DNA from: Chaetoderma sp. LZ-2023a
Lineage: Eukaryota > Mollusca > Caudofoveata > Chaetodermatida > Chaetodermatidae
Direction of reading: 5' to 3'
Assembly: GCA_034401795.1 (NCBI GenBank)
Contig: JAVVLW010001442.1
Coordinates: 1 to 64,000, forward strand
Length of the DNA: 64,000 nucleotides
The notes under the pieces are model-generated. The model was not told the DNA's origin. It made no database searches and worked only from the letters and a program-made list of their open reading frames with translations. Shown here in pieces: positions 44,223 through 56,030 of the stretch (positions within the stretch are counted from its first letter, which is position 1; each line of letters begins with the position of its first letter). Made by a program: the position numbers and the translations under genes.

Positions 44223-44284
44223 ACCACGGAAATGGAGATCGTGAGAAGACAGCAGATGCTACACTTGTTGCAGAAGAGGCAAGA

Positions 44285-44620
44285 GTGGAACCAAGCATAA
44301 TGACTGGAGCCATTGGGTTAAGTAATCCGAAGATACCGGTACAAAGAGGGTTTGTATGTGGTAAGGCTCTCAATGTATTAAGAGACAGTGGTTGTAGCGG
44401 GGTAGTGATTAAACAATCCATTGTAGATAAAGACTGTATGACAGATGAATCTCGAACTTGTGGTTTGGTTGATGGAACAAAACGCACTGTCCCTGTAGCT
44501 TTTATTAATATTGATACACCATACTATACGGGAATGGCAAAAGGTGCATGCATGGAGTGTCCAACATATGATTTGATTTTAGGCAATATTCCAGGTGCCA
44601 GAGAACCTAGTGATCCTGAC
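44285..44620 (+). pseudogene. Retroviral-type aspartic protease domain
   Basis: The first ~110 residues of a 379-codon open frame (44285-45424). The catalytic triplet Asp-Ser-Gly is at residues 34-36 (44384-44392) within NVLRDSGCSGVVI, and the C-terminal strand DLILGNI at residues 96-102 has the Ile-Leu-Gly motif. The domain itself looks intact. The annotated start is simply the first ATG of the open frame; in life it would be part of a gag-pol polyprotein. A linker of about 45 residues leads directly into integrase. Confidence 0.75.
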
Positions 44621-44719
44621 TTATCATGGAGTGGCAGATGTATGGACGCTGTGAATGCTGTGGAGACCAGATCACAACTGAGATCTAAGGAAAGAAGTCT
44701 ACTGCCATTAAAGACACCA

Positions 44720-46020
44720 GGAAATGGTGGAATCGCTGTGACAAGGGAAGAATTGATTGAATTTCAAGAACAGGATACAAGTATGGGTAAGCTTAAAACA
44801 CTAGCCATAAGTGGCTTAGAAAAACATACTGGTAATGATGTTTCTTCATTTTATTATCATAATGTCGTCATGCTCCGTAAGTTCATGTCACCAAATGTAC
44901 ACCATGGTAACGAATATACTCAAGTAGTAGTCCCTCAGTCACTGCGTACGAAAGTAATGAAAGTGGCTCATGAATCATTGATGGGTGGCCATCTTGGAGT
45001 ACGAAAAACGGTGGACCGAGTTCAATCACAGTTTTATTGGCCTGGCTTGCATAGTGACATCAAACGTCACTGTATGTCATGTGACATATGTCAGCGAACA
45101 GTACCTAAGGGTAGAGTTGGTAAGATACCTTTAGGGCAGATGCCTTTAATTGAAACACCGTTTGAACGAATTGCAGTGGATTTGGTAGGACAACTATACC
45201 CTGTGGCTGACCGTGGTAATCGCTACATATTAACAATAGTAGATTATGCCACTAGATATCCAGAGGCAGTGGCATTGCCTAGGATCGAAACAGAAAATGT
45301 AGCAGAGGCTTTGCTCGAAGTGTTTACCAGAGATGGTGTGCCCAAAGAAATTTTAACAGATGTGGGATTACAATTTACATCGGCAGTAATGAAAGAAATA
45401 AGTAGATTGTTATCTCTTAAGTAATTAACTACCACACCATACCACCCTATGTGTAATGGTTTAGTGGCACGTTTTAATGGCACATTAACATCGATGCTTT
45501 CGTAAGATGAGTGCTGAACGACCACAGGATTGGGACAGGTACCTTCCAGCACTAGTATTTGCATATAGAGAAGTAGAACAAGAAAGTCTTGGATTTTTCC
45601 CATTTGAGTTACTGTATGGTAGGACAGTACGAGGTCCACTTAAGATATAACGTGAATTATGGACAGGGGAGGTGGATAATGCAGAAGTTCGAACAACTTA
45701 TCAACATGTTTTTGATTTGAGAAACAGGTTGGAAGAGACAGTCAAGATCGTACAAGACGAACTAAGCAAATCATCAAGTCGGTATCGGAAGTACTACAAT
45801 ACCAAGACAAAGAATCGTCAGATGAAGGTCGGTGATAAGGTGCTTATTCTGCTGCCTATAGATAACAATAAGTTACTGATGTAGTGGAAAGGACCATCCC
45901 AAATATTAGAAAAGTTTGGAATAGGAAATTATAGAGTCAATGTGTTGGGAAAGGTGAAAACCTTTCATGCAAATCTTCTTAAGAAATATATTGAAAGACC
46001 AGAATCAAACGTTGATGTGT
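44720..46020 (+). pseudogene. Ty3/gypsy-type integrase, catalytically dead
   Basis: Continues the protease frame. HHCC zinc-binding domain: His229, His236, Cys266, Cys269 of the open frame. Catalytic core: Asp299 (IAVDLVG) and Asp359 (ILTDVG), 60 residues apart. The frame stops at 45422 and reads on to NGLVARFNGTL, where the codon exactly 36 residues after Asp359 is GCA (45467-45469) in place of Glu, so the DD35E triad is broken. After a further frameshift near 45508 the C-terminal region continues (about 45510-46020), with WKGPSQILEKFGIGNY at about 45886-45933 matching the GPY/F module and a stop just before it. It is followed by RT, not preceded by it. Confidence 0.88.
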
Positions 46021-46198
46021 GTACTGTAGCAATATGATCTTTAGAATATGTCTGTTCAGGTCTTGTTGATGTTGATTTTCAGGATGATAACACTGATATG
46101 GTCATCTCAGAACTAGAGATTAGTCACCAAACTGGAAGGCGAAAGAAACAGCCGAGGATGTTGTCATCTCTGATGTATTAAGTAGTGAGCAGCGGCAA

Positions 46199-46620
46199 CA
46201 GGTAAAATCAATTTTGCATACATATAGTGATGTTTTAACAGATTTGCCTGGTCGAACAGGTTGTACTGAATACAAGATTAGGCTGACCAGCCAAGATCCA
46301 ATCCGGTCAAAACCATATCCAGTGCCTCACCACATCAGGGAGATTATTAAAGAGGAAATTGATGCTATGCTCCAGATGGATGAAATTGAGCCATATGAGT
46401 CTCCCTATGCTTCACCTATCGTTCTAGTGCGGAAAAAAGATGGTACGTATGGATTTTGCTAAGATTTTCGTAAGATTAATCAAATCACTGTTTTTGACTG
46501 TGAGCCAATTCCACATCGCGAGTCTTTATATACCAAGTTGTCAAATGATAAAATATTTCTCCACGGTTGACCTGAGTAAGGGGTATTGGCAAATCAAATG
46601 GAAGAGTGATGAGCTGGGCG
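46199..46620 (+). pseudogene. Reverse transcriptase, N-terminal part only
   Basis: The frame 46214-46462 encodes the Ty3/gypsy RT fingers: YSDVLTDLPGRTG, a SKPYPVPHHIREII segment, IEPYESPYASPIVLVRKKDG. A stop (TAA, 46460-46462) interrupts the FC.DFRKINQIT motif. A frameshift near 46545 leads to STVDLSKGYWQIKWKSDE, motif A with the first catalytic Asp. The sequence then jumps to RNase H; the YxDD motif, thumb and most of RNase H are absent. This position, after integrase, is the diagnostic feature of the Gmr1-like group. Confidence 0.85.
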
Positions 46621-46638
46621 CTGAGCTTGCAGCCATAC

Positions 46639-46710
46639 AGATTTGTCATTCATGGTATCAAACGTGTGGACAATGTAGGTGCAGATGTACTCAGTAAATG
46701 TGTTCCATAA
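46639..46710 (+). pseudogene. RNase H C-terminal tail
   Basis: A 23-codon frame reads RFVIHGIKRVDNVGADVLSK and ends with TAA (46708-46710). It corresponds to the end of gypsy RNase H, usually IKG.DN..ADALSR. Its position just before the polypurine tract shows that RNase H is the last pol domain. Confidence 0.75.
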
Positions 46711-46827
46711 TTAGCAATATGTAAGTATGTAAGATGACATTGTATTAGTAGTGTTGTATTGTTTAGTTTAAACTGTTTGTATATTGTATTAATTCAGATC
46801 ATGTTATATGAATTTGGGGAAATTCTT

Positions 46828-46840
46828 AAGTGGGAGAAAA
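46828..46840 (+). promoter_or_regulatory. Polypurine tract
   Basis: AAGTGGGAGAAAA immediately precedes TGTCACGATC, the start of the 3' LTR. It is the expected plus-strand primer of the element. Confidence 0.75.
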
Positions 46841-46960
46841 TGTCACGATCTGAATTCAAAATTCGCGATAAATCATTGCAGCAGTTTTTTCTCCATTTTC
46901 GCCACAATATTTTACGTAAATAACTACGTGTGTGTAAGAAGTGTTGGCGCTTGGAGTAGC

Positions 46961-46998
<38 letters not shown>

Positions 46999-47011
46999 GT
47001 GTGTGTGTGTG

Positions 47012-47042
<31 letters not shown>

Positions 47043-47053
47043 GTGTGTGTGTG

Positions 47054-47140
<87 letters not shown>

Positions 47141-49122
47141 TTTGTTGAAAGGAATGTGCTTGGGTTGAGAATGAACTGCAAGGTGACGGGCATGATCATT
47201 TCCTAGTGCTTGGGACAGTCGGTTGAAAGTCTGCCAGGTGTACGGTGTGCAAGTGTTTGCAACCTGATTGAATTTTGAACGGCATATGTATAATTTTTCA
47301 CATATAGTAATTTATGTGTTTTGAAGTCATATGTATTAGGAACACCGGATTGTAATCGTCATATATTTCTTATTCAATTGGATTATGTGAGTATTGATAA
47401 TTTTATACGAAGTCTGTTTCTGTCAATCTATGACGTCATATAAGTATGTGTTTTCAAAATTGTTATTTTAGCCATAACGTGTCCAATAAGTTCTCCTCTT
47501 AAATTTGCGATGTTGTAATATGTAGCTTGTCAGTGTAGTGAGTTGTCGCTACAAAACCTACCTATATCATGTCGTTCTGTTCAAATATATTGTGTATTTA
47601 ACCCTTATCCTGCTGTATGCCTATCCTTATGCAAAATTCCTAGTACTTAGTATATTGTGTGTCTATTCTGAAGATAATGATACGGGAAGCTATAGCAAAA
47701 TACATGAGCAATGAGTTCCAGTCTCGCTAGCTTCAACATGAACACCATTGTATCGTTTACTCGTAGTATGGTTTTAGAGTCAGTCTGTCAGTGGAAAAGG
47801 GTTAATCAGTAAGATTATAAATGCATGTTAACGAGCGTTGTTCATTATCATCCATATTTCCCGTCAATGTTGTTGTCATGTGTTAATAAGTGTGATTTAC
47901 CCTATCGTAAACATATACTTTAACATGGTTATATTTGTATTGTAGTGTCCAGTCTGGGTCCGGACAGGCTGTGATTTCCTGGTCGGAAATCATGTGTATT
48001 GGTTGGCGTGTGAGTAGAGACAATCCTGTATAACGTGTGTGTGTGTGGTAAAATCACCTGCGAGTTGCGCAGACTTGTCTATCGGCTCATCATCATCGTC
48101 GTCGTCGTCATTGTCATCTTCTCTGTCAACTATTAACATCTGCGAGTTGCGCAGACGTGTATTGTCGTGTCAACATTGTCGTCGCCATTATCGTCACCTT
48201 CTGAGTAATCCTGTCATTGTCTCGTCATCATCATCGTCGTGGTCATTACCGTAAACCTCTGTGTCACATATTATCACCTGCCAGTTGCGCAGAAACATTC
48301 GTCAGTATCGTGTCATCACCGTCATTGTCGTTATCGTCTTCAATTTCAAGAAACATTCGTCATTATTGTGTCATTGCTATCATTGCCATTATCGTCTTCA
48401 TCGTCGTCAATTACTAGAAACATTCGTCATTGTCGTGTCAGTACTATCATTGCCGTTATCGTCTTCACCGTCTTCAAGTTGAACAAACATTCGTCATCAT
48501 CGTGTCAGTACTATCATTGCCGTCATCGTCTTCATCATCGTCAACTTCCGTTCTTGTGCAAGGATATTAGTGTCGTAATCGTCATCAACATCCATTAACA
48601 GTTAAACGTAACAGTCAATCCCCCCCCCCAAGTCCGTGAACATTTCCATAATTATTTGTATTGTATTAGTAGTTTATATTGTGTATAGTATTGTCAATCT
48701 AGTTTTAATTTATATATAATTATGTTGTCTATCTAATACCTACAGTTATATATTATATATTGTGCGTACGTCCGTTAGTACTGCTGTGTACATTCTAAGG
48801 TGTAGTTGCTGGTGGTGTGCTAGCGTACGTTTGCTTATAAAATCGCGTGACGGGTTGCATTTTATGTAAATGAAGTGTGTGAACATATTGTGTGATTTGT
48901 ATGTGAATCGTGTGTAACCTGTGTGAACTGTGTGTGATTTATGCATGGATTATGTGTGGGTTGTGTCTGAATGGTGCATGAATACGGAAGAACGTGTAAG
49001 CGAATGATTTGCTGTGTGCATGGCCTATGTAGTATTTTATTTGTGATGTCATTTTATGAATTGTTATTAAATTTTTGAAACCTTTTTATCTGCCTTGACT
49101 TTTCCACTTAAGGATCGTGACA
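46841..49122 (+). repeat. 3' long terminal repeat
   Basis: Starts TGTCACGATC and ends GATCGTGACA, perfect 10-bp inverted ends. It aligns with the 5' LTR throughout apart from a long (GT)n tract (46961-47139) and the absence of the 148-bp internal copy. Degenerate CGTCATC-type repeats occupy about 48050-48600. Confidence 0.93.
46961..47139. repeat. (GT)n microsatellite inside the 3' LTR
   Basis: About 178 bp of GT with a few TTG interruptions. The 5' LTR has only about 10 bp here, so the repeat expanded after integration or differed in the template. Confidence 0.97.
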
Positions 49123-49478
49123 CGTGGGTGATACGTAATCATGCCGATGTGTACGTACTGTAGTGCCTGTCTTTCAATTGTCATTCATCTCAATGAACGG
49201 CAAACTCAGAAACGCAACAGATTTTATCAAATATCTACCCAGGAAAGGTATACAAACTGACAATATATCAAAAGAGAAATGTAAAGAAATCTGGCCTCTT
49301 TCCCAGTGTTATCATTTTACTCTACGAAATAGCGTTTTGCCATTACGCCTCAGTGAGAATTCTATTAGAATTGTCTTTAATCTCAGACCTATTCATTGGG
49401 CCAATGCTTAATGCACAATTTGATAAAATGGAATCATCAAATTTATATTGGAAATGGTTTGTTCGGAAACCCCTGTGG

Positions 49479-49609
49479 CAAATCTAGAAGTGAATCATGA
49501 AAGCAATATAGGCCTATTCCTGAAAGCAATATAGCAGGAAATTCAAACATTTATTTGACTAGCAGAGCGAAATAGCGGACTGAGCCACGAATATCAATCA
49601 TCGCATGCC
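49479..49609. other. Unusually conserved 131-bp block (copy B)
   Basis: Partner of 1591-1721 with two substitutions and no gaps. The shared open frame ends at TAG 49485-49487, preceded by WKWFVRKPLWQI (WKWFVRK is LKWFVRK in A). Confidence 0.6.
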
Positions 49610-51653
49610 AAACTTCTTTTTGCGAACATAGCTCCCAGCGGTGAATAAGCTCAAAAGCTTGTCACTGTGTAATATATCCCTTCTGGCTAAAACAAACGCC
49701 AAATACTTGAATCGCGAAACTGAATTTGTGTAACGCATTTGATTTGTTGAGGAAAAAAGCATTTTCTGCTCAGCTAAGTTCTAATCAAAGCATTGCCCAT
49801 AGCAGTGCTGACAAGTCGCGAGTCGGTCACACAACTTCCTGTTTCACTTCACCCTGTGGACTCCTGTGTCCAGTGTTTTTTCCAGGCCAGCCAATAACCA
49901 AGTCAGCAGAATTAATGACCGAATCAACCAGAGTTTTTCTGAGAAGATAGAATGTTGTATACTGGACACCACGTGACACCACCAGGTAAATGTCGTGCTG
50001 AATATGACCGGTATCATCTCTCATTCGGTTCATCCAAGACATCACACAATCACAAGAATCTTCCAAAGTTCATTTTACTCTAGTCAATAAAATTATTTAC
50101 AAACTGTTCAATGGAGCACTGAGTAAATTGTATATTGAGATCTAATCTTCGGGTTGTGAGAATATATCTAATAGTTTGCTTGCTCTATTCAGATAATAGT
50201 TTGACCCTGTAAGTTTGAGATCGGTTAGGTTCTAGCCAATGCTGCAAATCGTGCGTTGGCACAAATCTTATTACACATATATTTCCTGCATATTGCATAA
50301 AACTACATTACACTGTTGAGTTCTTGGAAATTGAGATTTAAATGATGCTTACCATATACTGAACAAAAATGTTTCTGATTAAAATATGGAAAGTCTGTGC
50401 CTGTGGCCGCTAGAATGTTCTTGGAAATGTAACAGTGCTCTATATCGGAACATGACTCTTGCTATGTGCTCAGTGATAGCTGAACGTCACTAGAATCAAC
50501 GTTGAACAAGAACTGTGCAATAGTATATAGGTACTCGAATTCAACAAAACAGTGATGTTCATAAAGTAGCATGTCCATAGCGGCTTCTGAATTTGCAAAC
50601 CAAACCCATAATTCGCTCAAAATGTATGTCTCCATACCAAATCACGCATGCACGTCTATATACACGTGGCATGACAGCCTCCATAAATCTGTTATTACAC
50701 ACGCCAAAACAGGAAACAAGCCAGTGATAATTGATAGCCATTTCACTGAAGTCTTTTTATCAATGCATTTACATTCGAACCTACTAATAAACATTCAGGA
50801 TACTGATGCTATGGTTTCAATCACACATTGATACACATAACCTCTAACACCTACCGTGAGAACATAATTATTTTCAGAAATGAAATCCACGCTTGCTGCC
50901 AGTTCTTCAGCAATAAGCAACTTTGAACATAATCACCTATCCCATTACTCAGGAATTGCAGATCCAAGACCAGACTTTTCAATCGGAATATTCTCTCACA
51001 TTTCATGCTCAAAATCCACTTATTTGTTCATTAATTAAACGGGGTCATGACCCCTAGTATCCACTTCTCATTAATAATGGTAATTATTCCAAGTAGAGAT
51101 TTACAGACTGCTGAACCTCTATTCTTACTACAGTGCTATCCCCTAAACACATATTGTTTTCTCTGAGGATAATGTAATTTGAATGTATTACCATAAAGGT
51201 TAACATGTATTTAAATATTACCCATCAAACACAACACAACAAGGATACGTCTTTGTGGCATTATGCTATCTGTTGCTCTCCACAAACCTCACAATTTGCT
51301 TCAGCAAGCCAGGCAGCATGTCAACTAATCTGCCTCTGTCATATGTGCTATAATAGTATTTGTTTTATCTTTGACCGAGGTTAATGGAAGTGCAAACGAG
51401 TTCAATCTCGTCAACAAAACATACCATTAGTGACGGACACTGGCTATCGGACGGCTATACAGTTTTAAAAGCTGTCTATCCCGCAGAGTCTGCAATCTGC
51501 AGATGAAAATCTTGATGGTGACAGACAATCTATGGGCGCATAAAGAAGATTAGCCCTCAGATGTGTGGCTAGACATAACAATCTCCTTTTGAATACCAAA
51601 CCACCAGCACAAGGATGCTGTCCTCATGAGAGCCGCTACTAGTCATCAATGCT

Positions 51654-51654
<1 letters not shown>

Positions 51655-51719
<65 letters not shown>
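51655..51719. repeat. (TAA)n microsatellite
   Basis: About 21 pure TAA units. The poly-Asn and poly-Ile frames over it are repeat products. Confidence 0.97.
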
Positions 51720-51721
<2 letters not shown>

Positions 51722-52947
51722 GGTGATGGTGGTTATTATTTTATGGATAGCCATTCACCGACCATTAGTCTTCAATTTCATGATTATGGCATTTTCCTTC
51801 ATCAATCACCTAAGATTTACCTTTCATAATATATAAATCGCATCTATCACCTATTCGGAAATCGGTGTTTAGGCTATTTGATGGTATGTTCAAAAGGCGT
51901 TGAGCCCAATTTCACACTTTTCTAAAATAAGCACAATTATATAGATGACAAACTGCAAGCCTATATATTTATAGCTAAAGCTATTTACTTATATATATCA
52001 TAGAGTAATACTGCATATATAGGGTAACACTGGAGATTAATTTGGACCGGATGATGAGGATAATAAGAACTAAATAACTGTGTATTAGATAAACATTCAT
52101 GTTTCATTTCATTCCACACTGACTTGCTGGAAACATTCTTGATATAAATCCATGTGTGTCACATACTCATGGTACGCAGCTTATAAATGTACATTCATCC
52201 GGTGGCTGTCCTATGTCGTCACTGTGTTAAAATAGCTACGATAAATAAGAATACAAGTCTATTGTCATACCAGAAGCACACATATAATGGATATAGATGT
52301 AGTGAAGGATATGTAGCTGATTGATGTCCATAGACTGTATTGAACACATTTGTGTACACAAACCTATGCATTAAGAATTGTCGTTCATCTCTGAGAATTC
52401 TGGATGATAGCAATGGTAGATATCCAGACGAAACGAGTTGACAACCTATCATTTTTCCGTGTATGCAGTCAGTGCTACTTACTAGTAGGCCTAATGTACA
52501 TATAAATGTACAAGTATAATCATTTTCACAATTAACCTAATACAGATATTTTTCCATAAGAAATCCCGAACAGCAGCAATAAACTAAGTATTGCTCAGTA
52601 TTGCTTTTTCGCATATTCACCAGGCGAATTACTAAGTCTTATGGTTAAACTCTATTCACATGTATGAGCTTGGACCAGTACCTTGGCCTTGGTGGGTTTT
52701 AAAGACCCGCTATTAGGTACCCTATTATTATGTTGCTAAAATCTAATGAATCCACTGTGGGCTACCGTAAGACACAAACTTAATGGCTCATCTTAAAAGA
52801 TCTATTCATCAAAAATTAATGGCAAGAACATGATGTTTTATATGACAATTGTGTCATGATTCTAAGCACAGTCAGACATCTCGATACACTTGATGTGCTG
52901 GAAGAGATTATTGTACATTTAAAGAGTTAATAAATACTCAAAGTAGC

Positions 52948-53160
52948 ACATGCACGCACCCAGAGACACACGCATACATGCAAGTAGGCAGCGAGGCAGG
53001 CAGGCATGTACGCTCGCCCACCCACCCGACTGCACACAAGTTCGCACAGACACACACGCACACATGCGCGTGCACGCAAGCAGACCCACACACACGCACG
53101 CACGCACGCACGCATGCACGCGCGCGTACGCACGCACGCACGCACGCACACACTCACACA
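52948..53160. repeat. CACG/CA-rich repeat tract
   Basis: Imperfect CACG, CACA and CAGG units. The equivalent place in block A (about 4795-4880) is shorter and more diverged, so the tract has expanded in B. Confidence 0.9.
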
Positions 53161-53678
53161 TACCATACTCTGAGTACTGAACAGATTCTCATTTAGCACA
53201 TGTCATCTGGCCAGGCAAACATTGAGTATCCATTTAGGGAACGTGGCTATGATAAGCTGTGCTATATATCAGCTTAAAGCTTCGCAAGACTTAAACACAA
53301 TAGCCCATTATTGTGGATGTAATAACCACTCTGTAGCTACTATCTGCCATACAGATTTGCCAATTGATTGATTAATAAAATTTAATAATATTGGAACATA
53401 GCTACATAAGAAACAGACAGCATTAACATTGTAAGTTGTATCCATCTGTGTATTGAGATCATTTATGGACCAATTTATCATATTCGGATAGAGTATTTTC
53501 GCGACTAAGAGCTGTAGATTTATATCTTATACGAATATATTTATAGGATGAAGTATCAAACAAATGCGACAATTTTGACCATTTTTTTATCTAATTTATT
53601 CTAATTAAGTTTAAATGTAAATACGTTGCTCATTCAGAGCAAAGGACACCACTTATCATCAGGCTTGGGTACAAGTAC

Positions 53679-53895
53679 AAATGCATTTGCATTTGCATTT
53701 GAATGCATTTGCACATGCATTTGCACTTGCATTTACATTTGCATTTGCATTTAAATGCAATTATGAAATTTCTGACGCATTTGCATTTGCACTTGCATTT
53801 GAATCTCATGTATTTGCATTTGCATTTGCATTTGCATAAAAAGGGTTGCATTTGCATTTGAGTTTTCAGATGCATTTGAGGTTTTTTCAAATGCA
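53679..53895. repeat. TTTGCA subterminal hexamer array (left)
   Basis: Imperfect TTTGCA / TTTGAA / CTTGCA units, starting directly after the terminal inverted repeat of the hAT-like element. Such subterminal repeats are where hAT transposases often bind; this is inference here. Confidence 0.85.
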
Positions 53896-54764
53896 TTTGA
53901 GGGTTTTTTCAAATGCATTACATTTTTCATTTTGCATTTCTTTCAAAACAGGATGGAGCCTAGCTGCTGCTGCTGCTGCTGTAAATAGCAGTCACAGCAC
54001 CCAGTCAAATTAATTTCAAAATATTTAACCAAATTATTTGTTAAATCATGAAAATGGCATTTCTGTTGCCAGAAATTAGAAATTTAATTCCTTGTGATTT
54101 ATTAACACATTTTACTCTGAATTTCTTAACATGTGGCTCTCAGCCATATATAATATATGTATATTTTGAAATTAGTCTAGCTTAAATCAGTTGAGATCTT
54201 AGCAAGCCAACACATTTTAGTTAATTTGTTTCTGAGAAAATATACAGCAATGTATTTCTAGCGTATGATAAATATGATCACCTTCTAAATAGTAAGCAAT
54301 TGGTGCCTCCATTCTCTTGTCCAGTGTATTGACCCTTTAACCTGTACATACAAAACCACTGAAATCATTGGCTCAGTGATTCTCTTCTCTTTTTTGCAAA
54401 TGGCCATTTGCAATGACCACGGCAAAGGTGGGGCTTTCCGGTTTGGGAATAAAAGGGCTAATAAGACAATTCGACTAAATGTTGTTGCTGCATTAATCAA
54501 TATGTTGATTTTCAGGAAAATTGCAGACATCTGTTTTAAAGAACTGCAATCTTGTGGCCCCAAATACAGGTGATCACTCGAGAACTTTTGACTGTACAAT
54601 CTGTTCAAGAAGTACTTGCCATATTTTTCTGTCAAGATCCTTTCAAAGTAATTAGTGTGCGCTTAGTAATATATCTCTGGTTGCGCAACCTATGAATAGG
54701 GTATTGTGATGTTAACTCCATTCATTGAGAAATCTCTTAATCCTTTATTTGTCAAGATTGGCCT

Positions 54765-54905
54765 TTTAAATGTCCATTTGCATTACAAGAGAAGACATTT
54801 TTGGAAATTTATGGCTGACATGACTGGCTTGGTAATCGAGCCAGTCATTCCAGTGGTAAATCGTCAAAGATTGTCTTCTTGGAATGAAAATAAACATTTA
54901 CCAAG
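54765..54905. repeat. Fold-back repeat, family Y (inside the hAT-like element)
   Basis: ACATGACTGGCTT and AGCCAGTCATTCCAGTGG form the centre; outer arms include AGAGAAGACATTTTTGG and AGATTGTCTTCTTGG. It forms an imperfect palindrome of about 130 bp. Confidence 0.65.
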
Positions 54906-55083
54906 ATCAATAAATAATAGATGCTGATAATTCTACATGACATGGGGTAATTTACTGTTCACCCATTGTGATTAAAAGCGCCTATCATTCAGTCCAAATA
55001 TATACACACATACTCAGTCATGTGTTATCTCAGCCATAGGCGTTAAAATTTAAACATTTGCATCTTGAAATGCGAGAATCCTA

Positions 55084-55345
55084 ATTCAGGTATTGAACAA
55101 GCTGATGAATATTTTGAAACAAATTTAACTGGAAACCATTGCCTACAGCTGTATTTTGTATGTAATTGTACTGGCACCTGTTGCTGACATAGGCACAGCA
55201 GCAGCTATCAATCAAATTACTTTCCACATATTCAATATTATATTTGATAATTATTTTGAAAGTAATTTGACTGGCACATGTTGTTTCCATGGACACAATA
55301 GCGATCAGTGAGACTAATTTCAAAATAGTCAACAGAAATCTGAAA
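55084..55345. repeat. Fold-back repeat, family X, two nested hairpins
   Basis: GATGAATATTTTGAAACAAA starts the left arm; GACTAATTTCAAAATAGTC ends the right. Two GGCAC(C/A)TGTTG centres suggest a partial duplication of the hairpin. Confidence 0.5.
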
Positions 55346-55409
55346 ATTAAATTCTCTAATGGTTACCCCTCAAAGGCGAAATAAGTATTATTTCTTTCAG
55401 AGAAAAGTT

Positions 55410-55540
55410 CCATTTGCAGACAAAGAGACTATTTTTGAAATTTTTACACTGCAATGACTAGTTCGATAAGCGACCCAGTCATTCCAGTGGTAAAATTTCA
55501 AAAATATTATTTTCTTGCTCTGAAAATTGACATTCTTTAA
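55410..55540. repeat. Fold-back repeat, family Y (inside the hAT-like element)
   Basis: Left arm CCATTTGCAGACAAAGAGAC, centre AGCGACCCAGTCATTCCAG, right arm TGGTAAAATTTCAAAAATA followed by TTTCTTGCTCTG. Confidence 0.6.
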
Positions 55541-55865
55541 GATCAATACAGAAGCCGTGTTTGGTCAGTTTGGCCATTCCTGGGTTGATAATAATATACT
55601 ATTCTATTATTCTTATTCTATAGTTCATGTACTGTTGTTTATCACGCTTTAATAATCGGTAGATCTAAATGAAATGGATCATTTTAATTTCCAACAGTGA
55701 TTATTAAAAATACTACTGTCAAATCATTTCCCATACGTTAGAACGCACTACATGATTATGTTACAGAATGTTTTCCAAAAGATACTCACTCCCAGCAGCC
55801 GCATAGTTGACAGATGTATACTACGGTGTTCCAGAATTTCAGTACCAGAGGTGTGTCCACATATT

Positions 55866-56030
55866 CAAATGCATTTGTAAATGTATTTGTATTTGCATTT
55901 GCACTTGCATTTGAATAAGTTGCAAACACTTGCATTTGCATTTAAATGCAATCGAGCTAGGCTGCATTTGTACTTGCATTTGCATTTGAGTCATATGCAA
56001 ACATTTGCATTTGCATTTAAATGCAATACT
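55866..56030. repeat. TTTGCA subterminal hexamer array (right)
   Basis: Units of the same TTTGCA type as at 53679-53895, lying just inside the right terminal inverted repeat. AAATGCATTT palindromes recur. Confidence 0.85.

Larger units (their letters stand above)
40706..49122 (+). mobile_element. Gmr1-like Ty3/gypsy LTR retrotransposon (degenerate)
   Basis: An 8417-bp element: 5' LTR 40706-42944, primer binding site 42949-42967, broken gag-PR-INT-RT-RNase H 43178-46710, polypurine tract 46828-46840, 3' LTR 46841-49122. Domain sequences are of Ty3/gypsy type, but integrase is upstream of RT, the arrangement that defines the Gmr1-like group. Flanking pentanucleotides CTTGG (left) and CGTGG (right) differ at one base and may be a mutated 5-bp target duplication. 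Visible LTR differences are a few percent plus two large indels, so the insertion is not recent. No autonomous activity is possible. Confidence 0.9.

Noticed and set aside
44215..44487. Minus-strand 90-codon frame
   Set aside because: It is the shadow of the protease frame on the plus strand.
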